Assembly (NCBI GenBank): GCA_038214535.1
Contig: JBBQRS010000076.1
Location: 1 to 24,529, forward strand
Direction of reading: 5' to 3'
From: JBBQRS01 sp038214535
Lineage (GTDB): Bacteria > Chloroflexota > Anaerolineae > CG2-30-64-16
DNA length: 24,529 nt
This document shows positions 8,253-17,083 of the stretch, one piece after another; positions within the stretch are counted from its first letter, which is position 1, and each line of letters starts with the position of its first letter. The position numbers were made by a program, and so were the translations under genes. Below the pieces are notes generated by a model. The model was not told where the DNA came from and ran no database searches. It was given only the letters and a program-made list of their open reading frames with translations.

Positions 8253-9250
8253 TTACAGGCGCGCGAGCACGCCGCCGGTGACCTCCGCGGTTGTGGCCGT
8301 CCCGCCGATGTCCGGCGTGGCGATCCCCCCATCGAGCGTCGCCTGCACGGCGCGACGCACGCGCTCCGCTTCGCCGCTCAGCCCCAGGTGATCCAGCATC
8401 ATCGCCGCGCTGAGGATCGCGCCGATTGGGTTGGCGACGCCCTTGCCCTCGATGTCCGGCGCGCTGCCGTGTACCGGCTCGAACACCGCGACCCCGTCAC
8501 CGCCCACGTTGGCCGAGGGCGCGATGCCTAGTCCGCCGGCCAGCCCCGCGGCAAGATCGGACAGGATATCCCCGAAGAGGTTGGTTGTGACGATCACATC
8601 GAAGCGAGCGGGGTCGCGCGCCAGCCACATCGCGGCGGCATCCACCAGCATTTCCCCGGTCTGCACGTCCGGGTAATCGCACGCGACTTCCAGACAACAC
8701 TCGCGGAACAGCCCGTCGGACACTTTCAGCACGTTGGCCTTGTGAACGACCGTGACTTTCGGCGTGCCCGCTGCGCGGCGGCGCAGCCGCGCTTCCTGAT
8801 AGGCGCGCTCGGCGATGCGCAGGCTGGCGGCGCGCGTGATCACGCGTTCCGCAATCGCCGTATCACCCTCGCGGCGCTCGCGCCCGCTATACAGCCCCTC
8901 GGTGTTCTCGCGCACGATCAGCAGGTCTATTTCCGGGTCGGTGGGCAGCATCCGGCGCGTCGGGCGCAAGTTGGCATACAGGTTGAACCGCTTGCGCAGC
9001 GAGAGGATCGGGCTGGCGTAGCCCGGCGCGCCGCCGCTGGGCGATTGCGTCGCGCCGAAGAGTGCGGCGTCGGCCCTGTTCACCGCGTCAACGGTGGCAT
9101 CCGGCAGCGCCGTGCCCGTGCGCTCGAAGCAGTCCCAGCCCGCGTCGGCGGACGTAAGTGTGACGCCCTGCAACACGGCCGCCAGCACCCGACCGGCCGC
9201 GGGCGTCACCTCGCGGCCCACGCCGTCGCCGGGGATCAGGCAGATGGTGG

Positions 9251-9254
<4 letters not shown>
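8253..9254 (-). CDS. hicdh: Homoisocitrate dehydrogenase
   Basis: A 333-residue beta-decarboxylating dehydrogenase of the isocitrate/isopropylmalate family. It would oxidise homoisocitrate to 2-oxoadipate with NAD+. Visible family motifs are the N-terminal IPGDGVGREV, the arginine-rich substrate segment around 85-100 (SLRKRFNLYANLRPTR), NTEGLYSG, the catalytic VHKANVLKVSDG, the metal-binding TTNLFGDILSDLAAGL and the cofactor segment PVHGSAPDIEGKGVANP. Isopropylmalate dehydrogenase is the main alternative, but the neighbours (homocitrate synthase and homoaconitase) assign it to the AAA route. I start it at the ATG 9252-9254, which overlaps the preceding stop as ATGA and follows GGGAGG. A longer reading from 9350 lies entirely inside the previous gene and is not credible. 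Confidence 0.93.
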
Positions 9255-11166
<1,912 letters not shown>

Positions 11167-11170
<4 letters not shown>

Positions 11171-12339
11171 ATCCCCACCTCCACTTCCACCGGCGCGTGA
11201 TGCCCGTTAGCCCACGACCGCAACAAGTTGTCCACGTCATCCAGCGTGAGCGCGTGTTCGTCGGAGAGCACCTTGATGTGCCGGGTGAGCGATTTCACCT
11301 GATCGGTGCTGAGGGTCAGGCCGAGCTGGTCGGCGCGGGCCTTGACCGCGTTCCAGCCGGTCAGCCGGTGCGCGATGGAGATGTAGCGGGTGAGGCCGAA
11401 GTCGTGCGGGTCGAGCGCCTCGTAGGTCTCCGGCGAGTTGAGGATGGCCTTGGCGTGGATGCCCGCCTTGTGCGTGAACGCGCTGAACCCCGTGATGCAG
11501 TTGTTGAACGGGATGTCCACGTTCACCATCTCGGCGACGAGCATCTCGATCTGCCGCAACTGATCCAGCCGGTATTTGCGGCGTGTCTCTTCGCGGTCGT
11601 GAGTGTACATCCGGGCAATGAACCCGCCCAGCGACGTGATGCCGTTGCGCTCACCGATGCCCAACACCGTGGCGTCAATGTGCGTCGCGCCCGCTTCGAG
11701 AGCGGCGAAGGCGTTTGCCACGGCGCAGCTCGAATCGTTGTGCCCGTGGAACTCGATGTCCGCGCGCGTGATCCGGCGCAGCGTCCCTACCAGGCGACCG
11801 ACCTGCGTCGGCGTGGCGATCCCCACCGTGTCGGCGATGCCCAGCCGGTTGACCACGCCGAGGCGGTCTACGGCCAGGTAGACGCGCAGCAGTTCCGCCT
11901 CTTCGCTGCGGAACGAATCTTCGGTGCTGAAGCGCAGTTCGATGTCGGGCGCTTGCGCCCGGATCCAGGTGAGCACATCGGCGGCGAGGTCAATGATCTC
12001 GTCAATGCTCTTGCCGTGGCCGAACTGCCGCAGGCGAGACGACGTGCCGATCACCACATCCACGCCATTCACGCCCAGGTCGAGCGCCACTTTGGCGTCG
12101 TCGCGGTGACAGCGGATGTGCGTCAGGATTCTGGCGTTCAGTCCCAGCCCGGCGATCAGCTTCAGGTCGTCGCGGCTGCCGGGCGAGGCTTGCGGCGAGG
12201 TCAGTTCGAGATATTCGACGCCGAACGCGTCGAGCGCCTGGGCGATGTGCACTTTCTGATCGCGGCTGAACTGCGCGTTGATGAATTGCTCGCCCTCGCG
12301 CAACGTCGAATCAATGATGGCATAATTTTCCAATGACAT
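11167..12339 (-). CDS. hcs: Homocitrate synthase
   Basis: A 390-residue homocitrate synthase, the first and committed step of AAA lysine synthesis: acetyl-CoA plus 2-oxoglutarate gives homocitrate. The TIM barrel opens with IIDSTLREGEQF (8-19), containing the metal-binding Asp and catalytic Glu. THIRCHRDDAK, VVIGTSSRLRQF, STEDSFRSE, GIADTVGIATP, the metal-binding EFHGHND and GIGERNGITSLGG follow, and the C-terminal regulatory segment is HKAGIHAKAIL to SIAHRLTGWNAVKARADQLG. The last part resembles the fungal Lys20/Lys21 enzymes strikingly. Lysine usually inhibits this enzyme directly. It follows lysJ by 3 bp, with GAGG upstream of the ATG inside the lysJ stop region. 2-Isopropylmalate synthase is excluded by the HIRCH and THKAGIHAK motifs. 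Confidence 0.96.
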
Positions 12340-12342
12340 GCG

Positions 12343-13512
12343 TTAATCCTCTTGCAAGATGTCGCTGATGGCGGCCACCACGGTTTCGAGATCAGATTCC
12401 GTGATGACCAGGGGCGGCAGCAGGCGCAACACGGTTCCGCCCGCGGGCAGCGCAAGGATGCCCCGTGCTTGCAGTTTTTGCAGGACGGGTGTGACCTTGC
12501 CGCGCAACTCGACGCCAATCAGCAGGCCGCGCCCGCGCACCTCGCGGATCATCGGCGAGCGGATCTCGCGCAGTTGGGACTGCACTTCGTTGCCCAACCG
12601 CTCGGCGCGTTCCGCAAGACCGTCGCGCGTGATCACTTCGATGGTTGCCAGCGCCGCAGCGCAGGCCAGCGGGTTGCCCCCGAAGGTGCTGCCGTGGCTC
12701 ATGGTTGGCAAGGCCGAAACGCGATCCCCGATCAGGCACGCGCCCATCGGCAGCCCGCCCGCCATAGATTTGGCGACGGGCATCAGGTCGGGCGATATGT
12801 CGAAACGCTGGCACGCGAAGAAGGTCCCCGTCCGGCCATATCCGGTTTGCACCTCATCGAAGATTAGGAGCGCGCCGCGTTGTTGACATAACTCGCGAAC
12901 ACCGGCCAGGTACGCCGCGTCGGCGGGATGGACGCCGCCCTCACCCTGCACCACTTCGAGCAGTACCCCCGCGGTGTCCGGCCCTATGGCGGCGTCCATC
13001 GCCGCGAGGTCGTTGTAAGGGACGTGCTGGAAGCCCGGCACCAGCGGCTCGAACGGCGTTCGATAGGCGGGCGTCCAGGTGGCCGAGAGCGCGCCCATCG
13101 TGCGCCCGTGAAAGCCGCGCATGGCCGCCACGATGCCCGTCCGACCGGTACAGACGCGCGCAAACTTGAGCGCCGCCTCTACGGCCTCCGTGCCTGAGTT
13201 GCACAGGAAGGCGCGGTTCATGCCCGCCGGCGCGACCGCGGTCAGCCGTTCCAGCAACAGCGCGCGTTGATCGTTGTGGAAAATTTCCGGGCAGGTGATC
13301 AGGGTCGCAGCTTGATCGCTGATGGCGCGCACGATCTCCGGGTGCGCGTGGCCCAGGTTGGCCGCGCCCTGCCCGCCGACGCAATCAATGTATTCGTTGT
13401 TGTCGGCGTCCCACACCCGCGCGCCCTCGCCGCGCACGATGGCGAGCGGTCGTTTCGGGTAGACCCCGGACGTGTGCGCCCCTTCGAGTTCAATCCACGC
13501 GTTCTGATCCAT
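12343..13512 (-). CDS. lysJ: LysJ, [LysW]-aminoadipate semialdehyde aminotransferase
   Basis: A 389-residue class III, PLP-dependent aminotransferase. On the LysW carrier it converts the aminoadipate semialdehyde to LysW-lysine with glutamate as donor. Key parts are CNSGTEAVEAALKFAR (phosphate-binding turn), GFHGRTMGALSAT, Asp219 in LIFDEVQTGYGRTG that holds the pyridine nitrogen, the Schiff-base Lys248 in VAKSMAGGLPMG, and SHGSTFGGNPLACAAA. It is close to ArgD, which acts on acetylornithine; assignment to LysJ rests on the operon. The ATG is preceded by AGGAG and lies 23 bases inside the lysZ reading frame, so translation is probably coupled. Confidence 0.93.
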   Translation of the reverse strand: MDQNAWIELEGAHTSGVYPKRPLAIVRGEGARVWDADNNEYIDCVGGQGAANLGHAHPEIVRAISDQAATLITCPEIFHNDQRALLLERLTAVAPAGMNRAFLCNSGTEAVEAALKFARVCTGRTGIVAAMRGFHGRTMGALSATWTPAYRTPFEPLVPGFQHVPYNDLAAMDAAIGPDTAGVLLEVVQGEGGVHPADAAYLAGVRELCQQRGALLIFDEVQTGYGRTGTFFACQRFDISPDLMPVAKSMAGGLPMGACLIGDRVSALPTMSHGSTFGGNPLACAAALATIEVITRDGLAERAERLGNEVQSQLREIRSPMIREVRGRGLLIGVELRGKVTPVLQKLQARGILALPAGGTVLRLLPPLVITESDLETVVAAISDILQED

Positions 13513-14398
13513 ACCCTTGCCTCTCCTGTGTTACCGGTTGCAACGACGTGATGTCCCATCCGATTGCAGGCATGAATGCCGCGGGCGTGGGCTGCCCGAT
13601 GACGGTGCCCTCGCCGTTAAGGGCGGCCAGCACGGGCGTTGGTCGTCGCGAGTCGCCCAGGATGACGCTGCTGACACCGCTCGCCAGCGCCTCACGCGCG
13701 GCCAGCACTTTCTTTTTCATGCGCCCCTGCGCCGCCGCTTCGGCCCACTCGATCCGCTCTGCCGGGACGTGGCGCATCAGGCTGGCTTCGTCGGGGAAGC
13801 GCTCCAACAGGCCGGGCACGTTGCTCAACAGCACCAGCGCTTGCGCATGCATCGCGCCCGCCACCAGCGCGGCCGCGCGGTCGCCGTCCACGTTCAGCGG
13901 TTCGCTCTCCTCGCCAATCGCCAGCGGCGCGATCACCGGCACGTAGCCCAGGTCGAGCATGGTTTGCAAGAGGGCGACATTAACGTGCTCCAACTGGCCC
14001 GTGTAATCGTCGCGCACGATGCGCTGGCGGCCACTCTCGACCACGCGAACGGCGGTTTTCCGGCGCGCTTGCAGCAGGCGCCCGTCCATCCCCGAAAGCC
14101 CGACGGCGTTGCAGCCCATCCGCTGGAGCGATCCGACCAGTCGTTTGTTAACCTGGCTCACGGCGGCGACGTAAATTTCCAGCGTTTCCGGGTCGGTGTG
14201 GCGGCTGACGTGCCCGGACGGCGAGGTAAGCTGTCGGATCGGCAGGCCGACGCGCGTTGCCAGCATGTCCGCCGCCGCCGACACGCCGTGCACCAGCACA
14301 ATCGGGCGACCGCTGGCTGCGATGGCGGCGATATCGGCGCAAACGGCTTCGGGTTCGACGCCATTCGCGCCGCCGATTTTCACGATAATAGGTTCCAT
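13490..14398 (-). CDS. lysZ: LysZ, [LysW]-aminoadipate kinase
   Basis: A 302-residue amino-acid kinase that phosphorylates the side-chain carboxyl of LysW-bound AAA. The N-terminal VKIGGANG and VLVHGVSA motifs bind ATP phosphates. GLSGMDG and the PLNVDGDRAAALVAGAM segment are typical of the ArgB/LysZ group. RMKKKVLAAREAL near 228-240 supplies the ATP-binding lysines. The kinase fold ends near residue 268 (GEGTVIG). About 34 further residues form a tail that carries the 23-base overlap with lysJ, an extension beyond the usual family end. AGGAG precedes the ATG. NAG kinase ArgB is the alternative without context. Confidence 0.92.
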   Translation of the reverse strand: MEPIIVKIGGANGVEPEAVCADIAAIAASGRPIVLVHGVSAAADMLATRVGLPIRQLTSPSGHVSRHTDPETLEIYVAAVSQVNKRLVGSLQRMGCNAVGLSGMDGRLLQARRKTAVRVVESGRQRIVRDDYTGQLEHVNVALLQTMLDLGYVPVIAPLAIGEESEPLNVDGDRAAALVAGAMHAQALVLLSNVPGLLERFPDEASLMRHVPAERIEWAEAAAQGRMKKKVLAAREALASGVSSVILGDSRRPTPVLAALNGEGTVIGQPTPAAFMPAIGWDITSLQPVTQERQGYGSERVD

Positions 14399-14436
14399 GA
14401 GTTCTCTCCTGAGTCATCCGTCGGTTCAATTGCTTC

Positions 14437-14468
14437 GCGGAGTGCGCATCTGAGGATGCGCACTCCGC
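14437..14468. repeat. Perfect 14-bp hairpin between lysY and lysZ
   Basis: GCGGAGTGCGCATC at 14437-14450 is followed by a 4-base loop and its exact reverse complement at 14455-14468. It lies in the only sizeable gap (87 bp) within the lysine operon. There is no T-run, so it is more likely an mRNA processing or stability element, or a palindromic repeat, than a terminator. Confidence 0.8.
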
Positions 14469-14485
14469 CGGGGTCGGCAGGCACG

Positions 14486-15535
14486 CTAGACCGGATGCAG
14501 CCCCGTGAATTCCAGCCCACTGCGTTCGTCCCAGCCCAGCATGATGTTCATACACTGCACGGCGCTGCCCGCCGCGCCTTTGCCCAGGTTGTCCAGGGCG
14601 GCGAGGGTCACCAGCCGTCCCGTTCGGGGTTGCAACTCCCATCCCACATCGGCCAGATTGGTTCCTGCCAGCAGTTTCGGCTCGGGGTGGCGATAGATGC
14701 CGGAGCGTTCATGTACGATGCGGACGAACGGCTCTTGCCCGTAGGCCGCGCGATACGCGCGCCACAGGTCTTTGTCGGTGAGCGCGGGGTCTACCCAGAC
14801 GTGCGTCGTCGCCAGAATGCCGCGCACCAACTCGATGGAGGTCACGGACATGTGCGCCGTGACGCCCAGCGTCTGCGCGACCTCTGCTTCGTGCCGGTGG
14901 CCCGTCGGAGCAAAGGAGCGGACCGCGCCGCTGCGCTCCGGGTGGTGTGACGCCGCGCTGGGCGACGCCCCGGCCTCCGACGAACCCGCTTTCACGTCCA
15001 CGATCACCGGGCGTTCGGCGTCCAGCATCCCGGCGCGCACCAGCGGTAACAGCGAGAGGGTCGCCGCCGTCGCGTTGCAGCCCACGCCGCTGACGTAGCG
15101 CGCGTCACGAATTGCCTCGCGGTTTGCTTCGGGCAGGCCATAGGCGAAGCGCGCCAACCACTCCGGCGCGGCGTGCGGATGGCCGTAGGTTTGTGCATAG
15201 TTTTCGGCGGACGTGAGTCTGAAATCGGCGGAGAGGTCAATGATGCGTTCTGCGAGGGAGGCGTAGCGTTCGATGGCTTTTTGCGCCGCGCCGTGCGGCT
15301 GGGCCAAGAAGAGGACATCACAGGGTTCGAGCGTATCGGGAGAAGTAAATCGGAGGGGAGTTTCACCGTAGGTGGGGCGGAGGTTAGGGTGGACGCTGTG
15401 TACGAACTGGCCGGCCTGAGATTGAGAAACGACCTGCGCCAGTGCGACATGGGGATGCCGCAATAGCAGACGCAGCAACTCGCCCCCGCCGTATCCCGAA
15501 CCGCCCACGATGCTCACACGCATTTCGGCGGTCAT
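14486..15535 (-). CDS. lysY: LysY, [LysW]-aminoadipyl phosphate reductase
   Basis: A 349-residue NADPH-dependent reductase of the ArgC/LysY type that turns the LysW-aminoadipyl phosphate into the semialdehyde. The nucleotide-binding loop is GGSGYGGGELLRLL (11-24). The catalytic Cys153 lies in SGVGCNATAATLSL, which differs from the NPGCYPT of most ArgC and matches LysY. SAASHHPE and HRHEAEV further on are conserved substrate-site segments. GGAG stands 8 bases before the ATG, which overlaps the lysX stop as ATGA. An internal ATG at residue 5 is possible but less well placed. Confidence 0.93.
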   Translation of the reverse strand: MTAEMRVSIVGGSGYGGGELLRLLLRHPHVALAQVVSQSQAGQFVHSVHPNLRPTYGETPLRFTSPDTLEPCDVLFLAQPHGAAQKAIERYASLAERIIDLSADFRLTSAENYAQTYGHPHAAPEWLARFAYGLPEANREAIRDARYVSGVGCNATAATLSLLPLVRAGMLDAERPVIVDVKAGSSEAGASPSAASHHPERSGAVRSFAPTGHRHEAEVAQTLGVTAHMSVTSIELVRGILATTHVWVDPALTDKDLWRAYRAAYGQEPFVRIVHERSGIYRHPEPKLLAGTNLADVGWELQPRTGRLVTLAALDNLGKGAAGSAVQCMNIMLGWDERSGLEFTGLHPV

Positions 15536-16425
15536 ACGGCGATCTCCTGGCCCACCCTGGCAACGGCGACCACGTGAGCCGCCACGCGCGCCGGGATGTC
15601 AACGCCGGTAGTGTGGATGCTGTTGCGGAACTCCATGGTGTGGTTGACTTCGTTTACCAGCAGCCCGCGTTCCGGGTCTTCGAGCAGGTCCACGGCCAGC
15701 ACGCCACCGCCCACCGCCGCCGCCGCCCGGCGACAGATCGCGTCAATCTCCGGCGTGATGGGGCAGTTCGATGCCTGCCCGCCGCGCGCCGTATTGGTGA
15801 TCCAGTGCTCCGACTGGCGATAGATGGCGCAGATCGTTTCGTCGCCGATCACGAAGGCGCGGATGTCGCGCCCCGGTTTGGCGATGAATTCCTGGATGTA
15901 GAAGATGCCATGCTGATAGGACCCCAGCACCTCTTTGTGTTCCAGCACGGCCTCTGCGGCGTCCCGGTCGTTGATGCGGGCCAGCAAGCGGCCCCACGAC
16001 CCGACCATCGGTTTCAACACCACCGGGTAGCCCATTGCCTCGATGGCGGCCAGCGCCGACTCGGCGGTGAAAGCCACCTGCGCGTGTGGCTGGGGCACGC
16101 CCGCGGCGGTCAGCGCCGTGGTGGTGAGCAGTTTGTCCGCGCACGTGGCGGCCGTGTCATAGCGGTTCACCGTGGGGAAACCCCAGGTCTCCAGCGTGCG
16201 CAGCGCATACAGCCCGCGCGCCGTGCTGATCGAGCGTTCGAGGACGACGTCCGCGCGGAGCGTTTCGCCCGACAGCAGGTGCGGCGGCGCGTCGTCCAGG
16301 GTCGCGCCCAGGATCAACTGCCCGTCGTCCACGAGTTGCACATCGGCCCCCGTCGCATCCAGCGCGGTTAGGAGGAGTTTCTCTTCGACGCGAATCCGCG
16401 ATACGAGAAGAGCAACGCGCGTCAT
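15532..16425 (-). CDS. lysX: LysX, LysW--aminoadipate ligase
   Basis: A 297-residue ATP-grasp ligase that attaches the amino group of AAA to the gamma-carboxyl of the last Glu of LysW. ATP-grasp features are VVLKPMVGSWGRLLAR (136-151), YIQEFIAKPGRDIRAFVIG (177-194) and the Mg-binding VNEVNHTMEFRNS (257-269). NTARGGQASNCP (211-222) is the loop that reads the substrate, and FRNSIHTTGVDIP is typical of the LysX/RimK group. The ATG at 16423-16425 overlaps the lysW stop as ATGA. A TTG three codons earlier is in frame but lacks support. The tight overlap with lysW fits equal production of enzyme and carrier. Confidence 0.95.
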   Translation of the reverse strand: MTRVALLVSRIRVEEKLLLTALDATGADVQLVDDGQLILGATLDDAPPHLLSGETLRADVVLERSISTARGLYALRTLETWGFPTVNRYDTAATCADKLLTTTALTAAGVPQPHAQVAFTAESALAAIEAMGYPVVLKPMVGSWGRLLARINDRDAAEAVLEHKEVLGSYQHGIFYIQEFIAKPGRDIRAFVIGDETICAIYRQSEHWITNTARGGQASNCPITPEIDAICRRAAAAVGGGVLAVDLLEDPERGLLVNEVNHTMEFRNSIHTTGVDIPARVAAHVVAVARVGQEIAV

Positions 16426-16592
16426 TCGCCCCAATCCTCTTCTTCCTCAGGAGCCAGGTCGAGCCGCAATGGGTTGAGCGAGATCACTTCGAGGTCGGCG
16501 CCGCAGTAGGCGCAGGGCACGATCTCACCCTGCAACGGATCGTTGAGCGTCAGGCTGCCTTCACATTCCGGGCACGTAGCTTCGTAAGACAT
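16422..16592 (-). CDS. lysW: LysW, amino-group carrier protein
   Basis: A 56-residue carrier protein. It begins MSYEATCPECEG and contains CxxC (Cys7, Cys10) and CAYCG (Cys27, Cys30), four cysteines that bind one Zn ion. The C-terminal half becomes very acidic and ends EEEEDWGE, the signature LysW tail whose last Glu (residue 56) is covalently loaded with AAA. The negative surface recruits LysX, LysZ, LysY, LysJ and LysK. The ATG at 16590-16592 is preceded by AAGGAG with 8-base spacing. It is the first structural gene of the lysine operon and begins 36 bases after the U-tract of the second leader terminator. Confidence 0.97.
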   Translation of the reverse strand: MSYEATCPECEGSLTLNDPLQGEIVPCAYCGADLEVISLNPLRLDLAPEEEEDWGE

Positions 16593-16627
16593 GATAGATT
16601 CTCCTTAAGATTGAGTGAGTTTGACAC

Positions 16628-16671
16628 AAACAAAAAGCCCCTTCCCACCAGACTGGTCGGGGGAAGGGGCT
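16628..16671 (-). terminator. Intrinsic terminator of second attenuator
   Basis: On the minus strand AGCCCCTTCCC (16671-16661) pairs perfectly with GGGAAGGGGCT (16646-16636). An inner ACCA/TGGT stem caps it, and TTTTTGTTT follows. It is a strong terminator placed between the second lysine-rich leader frame and lysW, so it must be bypassed for the operon to be expressed. Confidence 0.85.
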
Positions 16672-16702
16672 GCGCCGTGTTTCAGGGTATGCGCCAGCGG
16701 GC

Positions 16703-16771
16703 CTATCCAGACATCCAGTCTGGCAAGCTTGAGACCTGCTTCTTAGCGCGCTTCAAGTTGTTATTGATCAT
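16703..16771 (-). CDS. Second putative lysine leader peptide (22 aa)
   Basis: ATG at 16769-16771 begins MINNNLKRAKKQVSSLPDWM, then Ser-Gly and TAG at 16703-16705. Lys codons fall at residues 7, 10 and 11 (AAG CGC GCT AAG AAG). AAGGA with 9-base spacing, and GAGG nearer, precede the ATG. The codons for Pro-Asp-Trp spell CCAGACTGG (16723-16715), the exact complement of CCAGTCTGG in the loop of the downstream terminator (16656-16648). The peptide would act only as a ribosome-stalling sensor of charged lysyl-tRNA. Its sequence resembles the first leader (Asn-Val/Leu-Lys-Arg-Ser/Ala-Lys), suggesting duplication. Inferred, not proven to be translated. Confidence 0.65.
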   Translation of the reverse strand: MINNNLKRAKKQVSSLPDWMSG

Positions 16772-16790
16772 CGGACCTCGTCCTTCGCTG

Positions 16791-16840
16791 CAATCTCGGG
16801 CCTTGTATCCGTCGCGACGCCCACGAGGGGCTAAACTACC
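16791..16840. repeat. Dispersed intergenic hairpin repeat, copy B
   Basis: The second copy of the repeat family, with GACGCCCACGAGGGGCTAAA at 16816-16835. It lies between the first attenuator's terminator and the second leader peptide, that is, within the lysine leader transcript. Its left arm is more diverged than those of copies A and C. Confidence 0.7.
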
Positions 16841-16873
16841 TGTTTTCGGGTGATTCTAAAGCGTTCTTCGGGC

Positions 16874-16913
16874 AAACAAAAACCCTGCCGGCTTTGGTGT
16901 GGCCTGGCAGGGT
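16874..16913 (-). terminator. Intrinsic terminator of first attenuator
   Basis: On the minus strand ACCCTGCC (16913-16906) pairs with GGCAGGGT (16889-16882), extended by an inner GGC/GCC pair past one bulged A, and TTTTTGTTT follows. Its 5' arm CCCTGCCAGGCC (16912-16901) can instead pair with GGCCTGCAGGG inside the first leader frame (16972-16962, one bulged C), giving a mutually exclusive antiterminator. Confidence 0.88.
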
Positions 16914-16938
16914 GGCGTTTCTTGACGTGCGGTAAGTG

Positions 16939-17022
16939 CTATTCCAAGCGCAGACCGCCGTCCCTGCAGGCCAGGGAAGGCTTCTTCGACTTGGAGCGCT
17001 TAACGTTGGTCGGGTTGGTCAT
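16939..17022 (-). CDS. First putative lysine leader peptide (27 aa)
   Basis: ATG at 17020-17022 opens a frame starting MTNPTNVKRSKSKK and ending in TAG at 16939-16941. Lys codons are residues 8, 11, 13 and 14. Just after Lys13-Lys14 comes TCCCTGGCCTGCAGGGA (16977-16961), which folds on itself (TCCCTG with CAGGGA). A ribosome stalled on the last Lys codons would cover the first arm and free GGCCTGCAGGG to pair with the terminator's 5' arm. This is the classic geometry of amino-acid attenuation, known for lysine in the Thermus lysine cluster. A GGAG lies 15 bases before the ATG, rather far. Start of transcription is predicted near 17049. Confidence 0.75.
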   Translation of the reverse strand: MTNPTNVKRSKSKKPSLACRDGGLRLE

Positions 17023-17055
17023 GTGTGTTTCGTGAATCTCCGTAACTGTGGGCAC

Positions 17056-17083
17056 AGTATACACGGGTTTCAGCTGATGTCAA
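17056..17083 (-). promoter_or_regulatory. Promoter of the lysine operon
   Basis: Minus strand TTGACA (17083-17078), a 16-bp spacer and TATACT (17061-17056) form a near-consensus sigma-70-type promoter. The -35 element contains the TGA stop of the upstream cell-wall gene. The predicted start near 17049 gives a leader of about 456 bases before lysW. Confidence 0.85.

Noticed and set aside
14486..15535. Reading lysY, lysZ, lysJ and lysK as argC, argB, argD and argE
   Set aside because: The genes are homologous to arginine enzymes, but lysW with its EDWGE tail, LysX, homocitrate synthase and the GCNATA active site assign them to lysine. Dual use for ornithine remains possible.
16593..17049. Lysine riboswitch (L-box) or T-box in the leader
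   Set aside because: I find no T-box sequence and no match to the conserved lysine-riboswitch core. Lysine-rich short frames with terminators explain the leader better.
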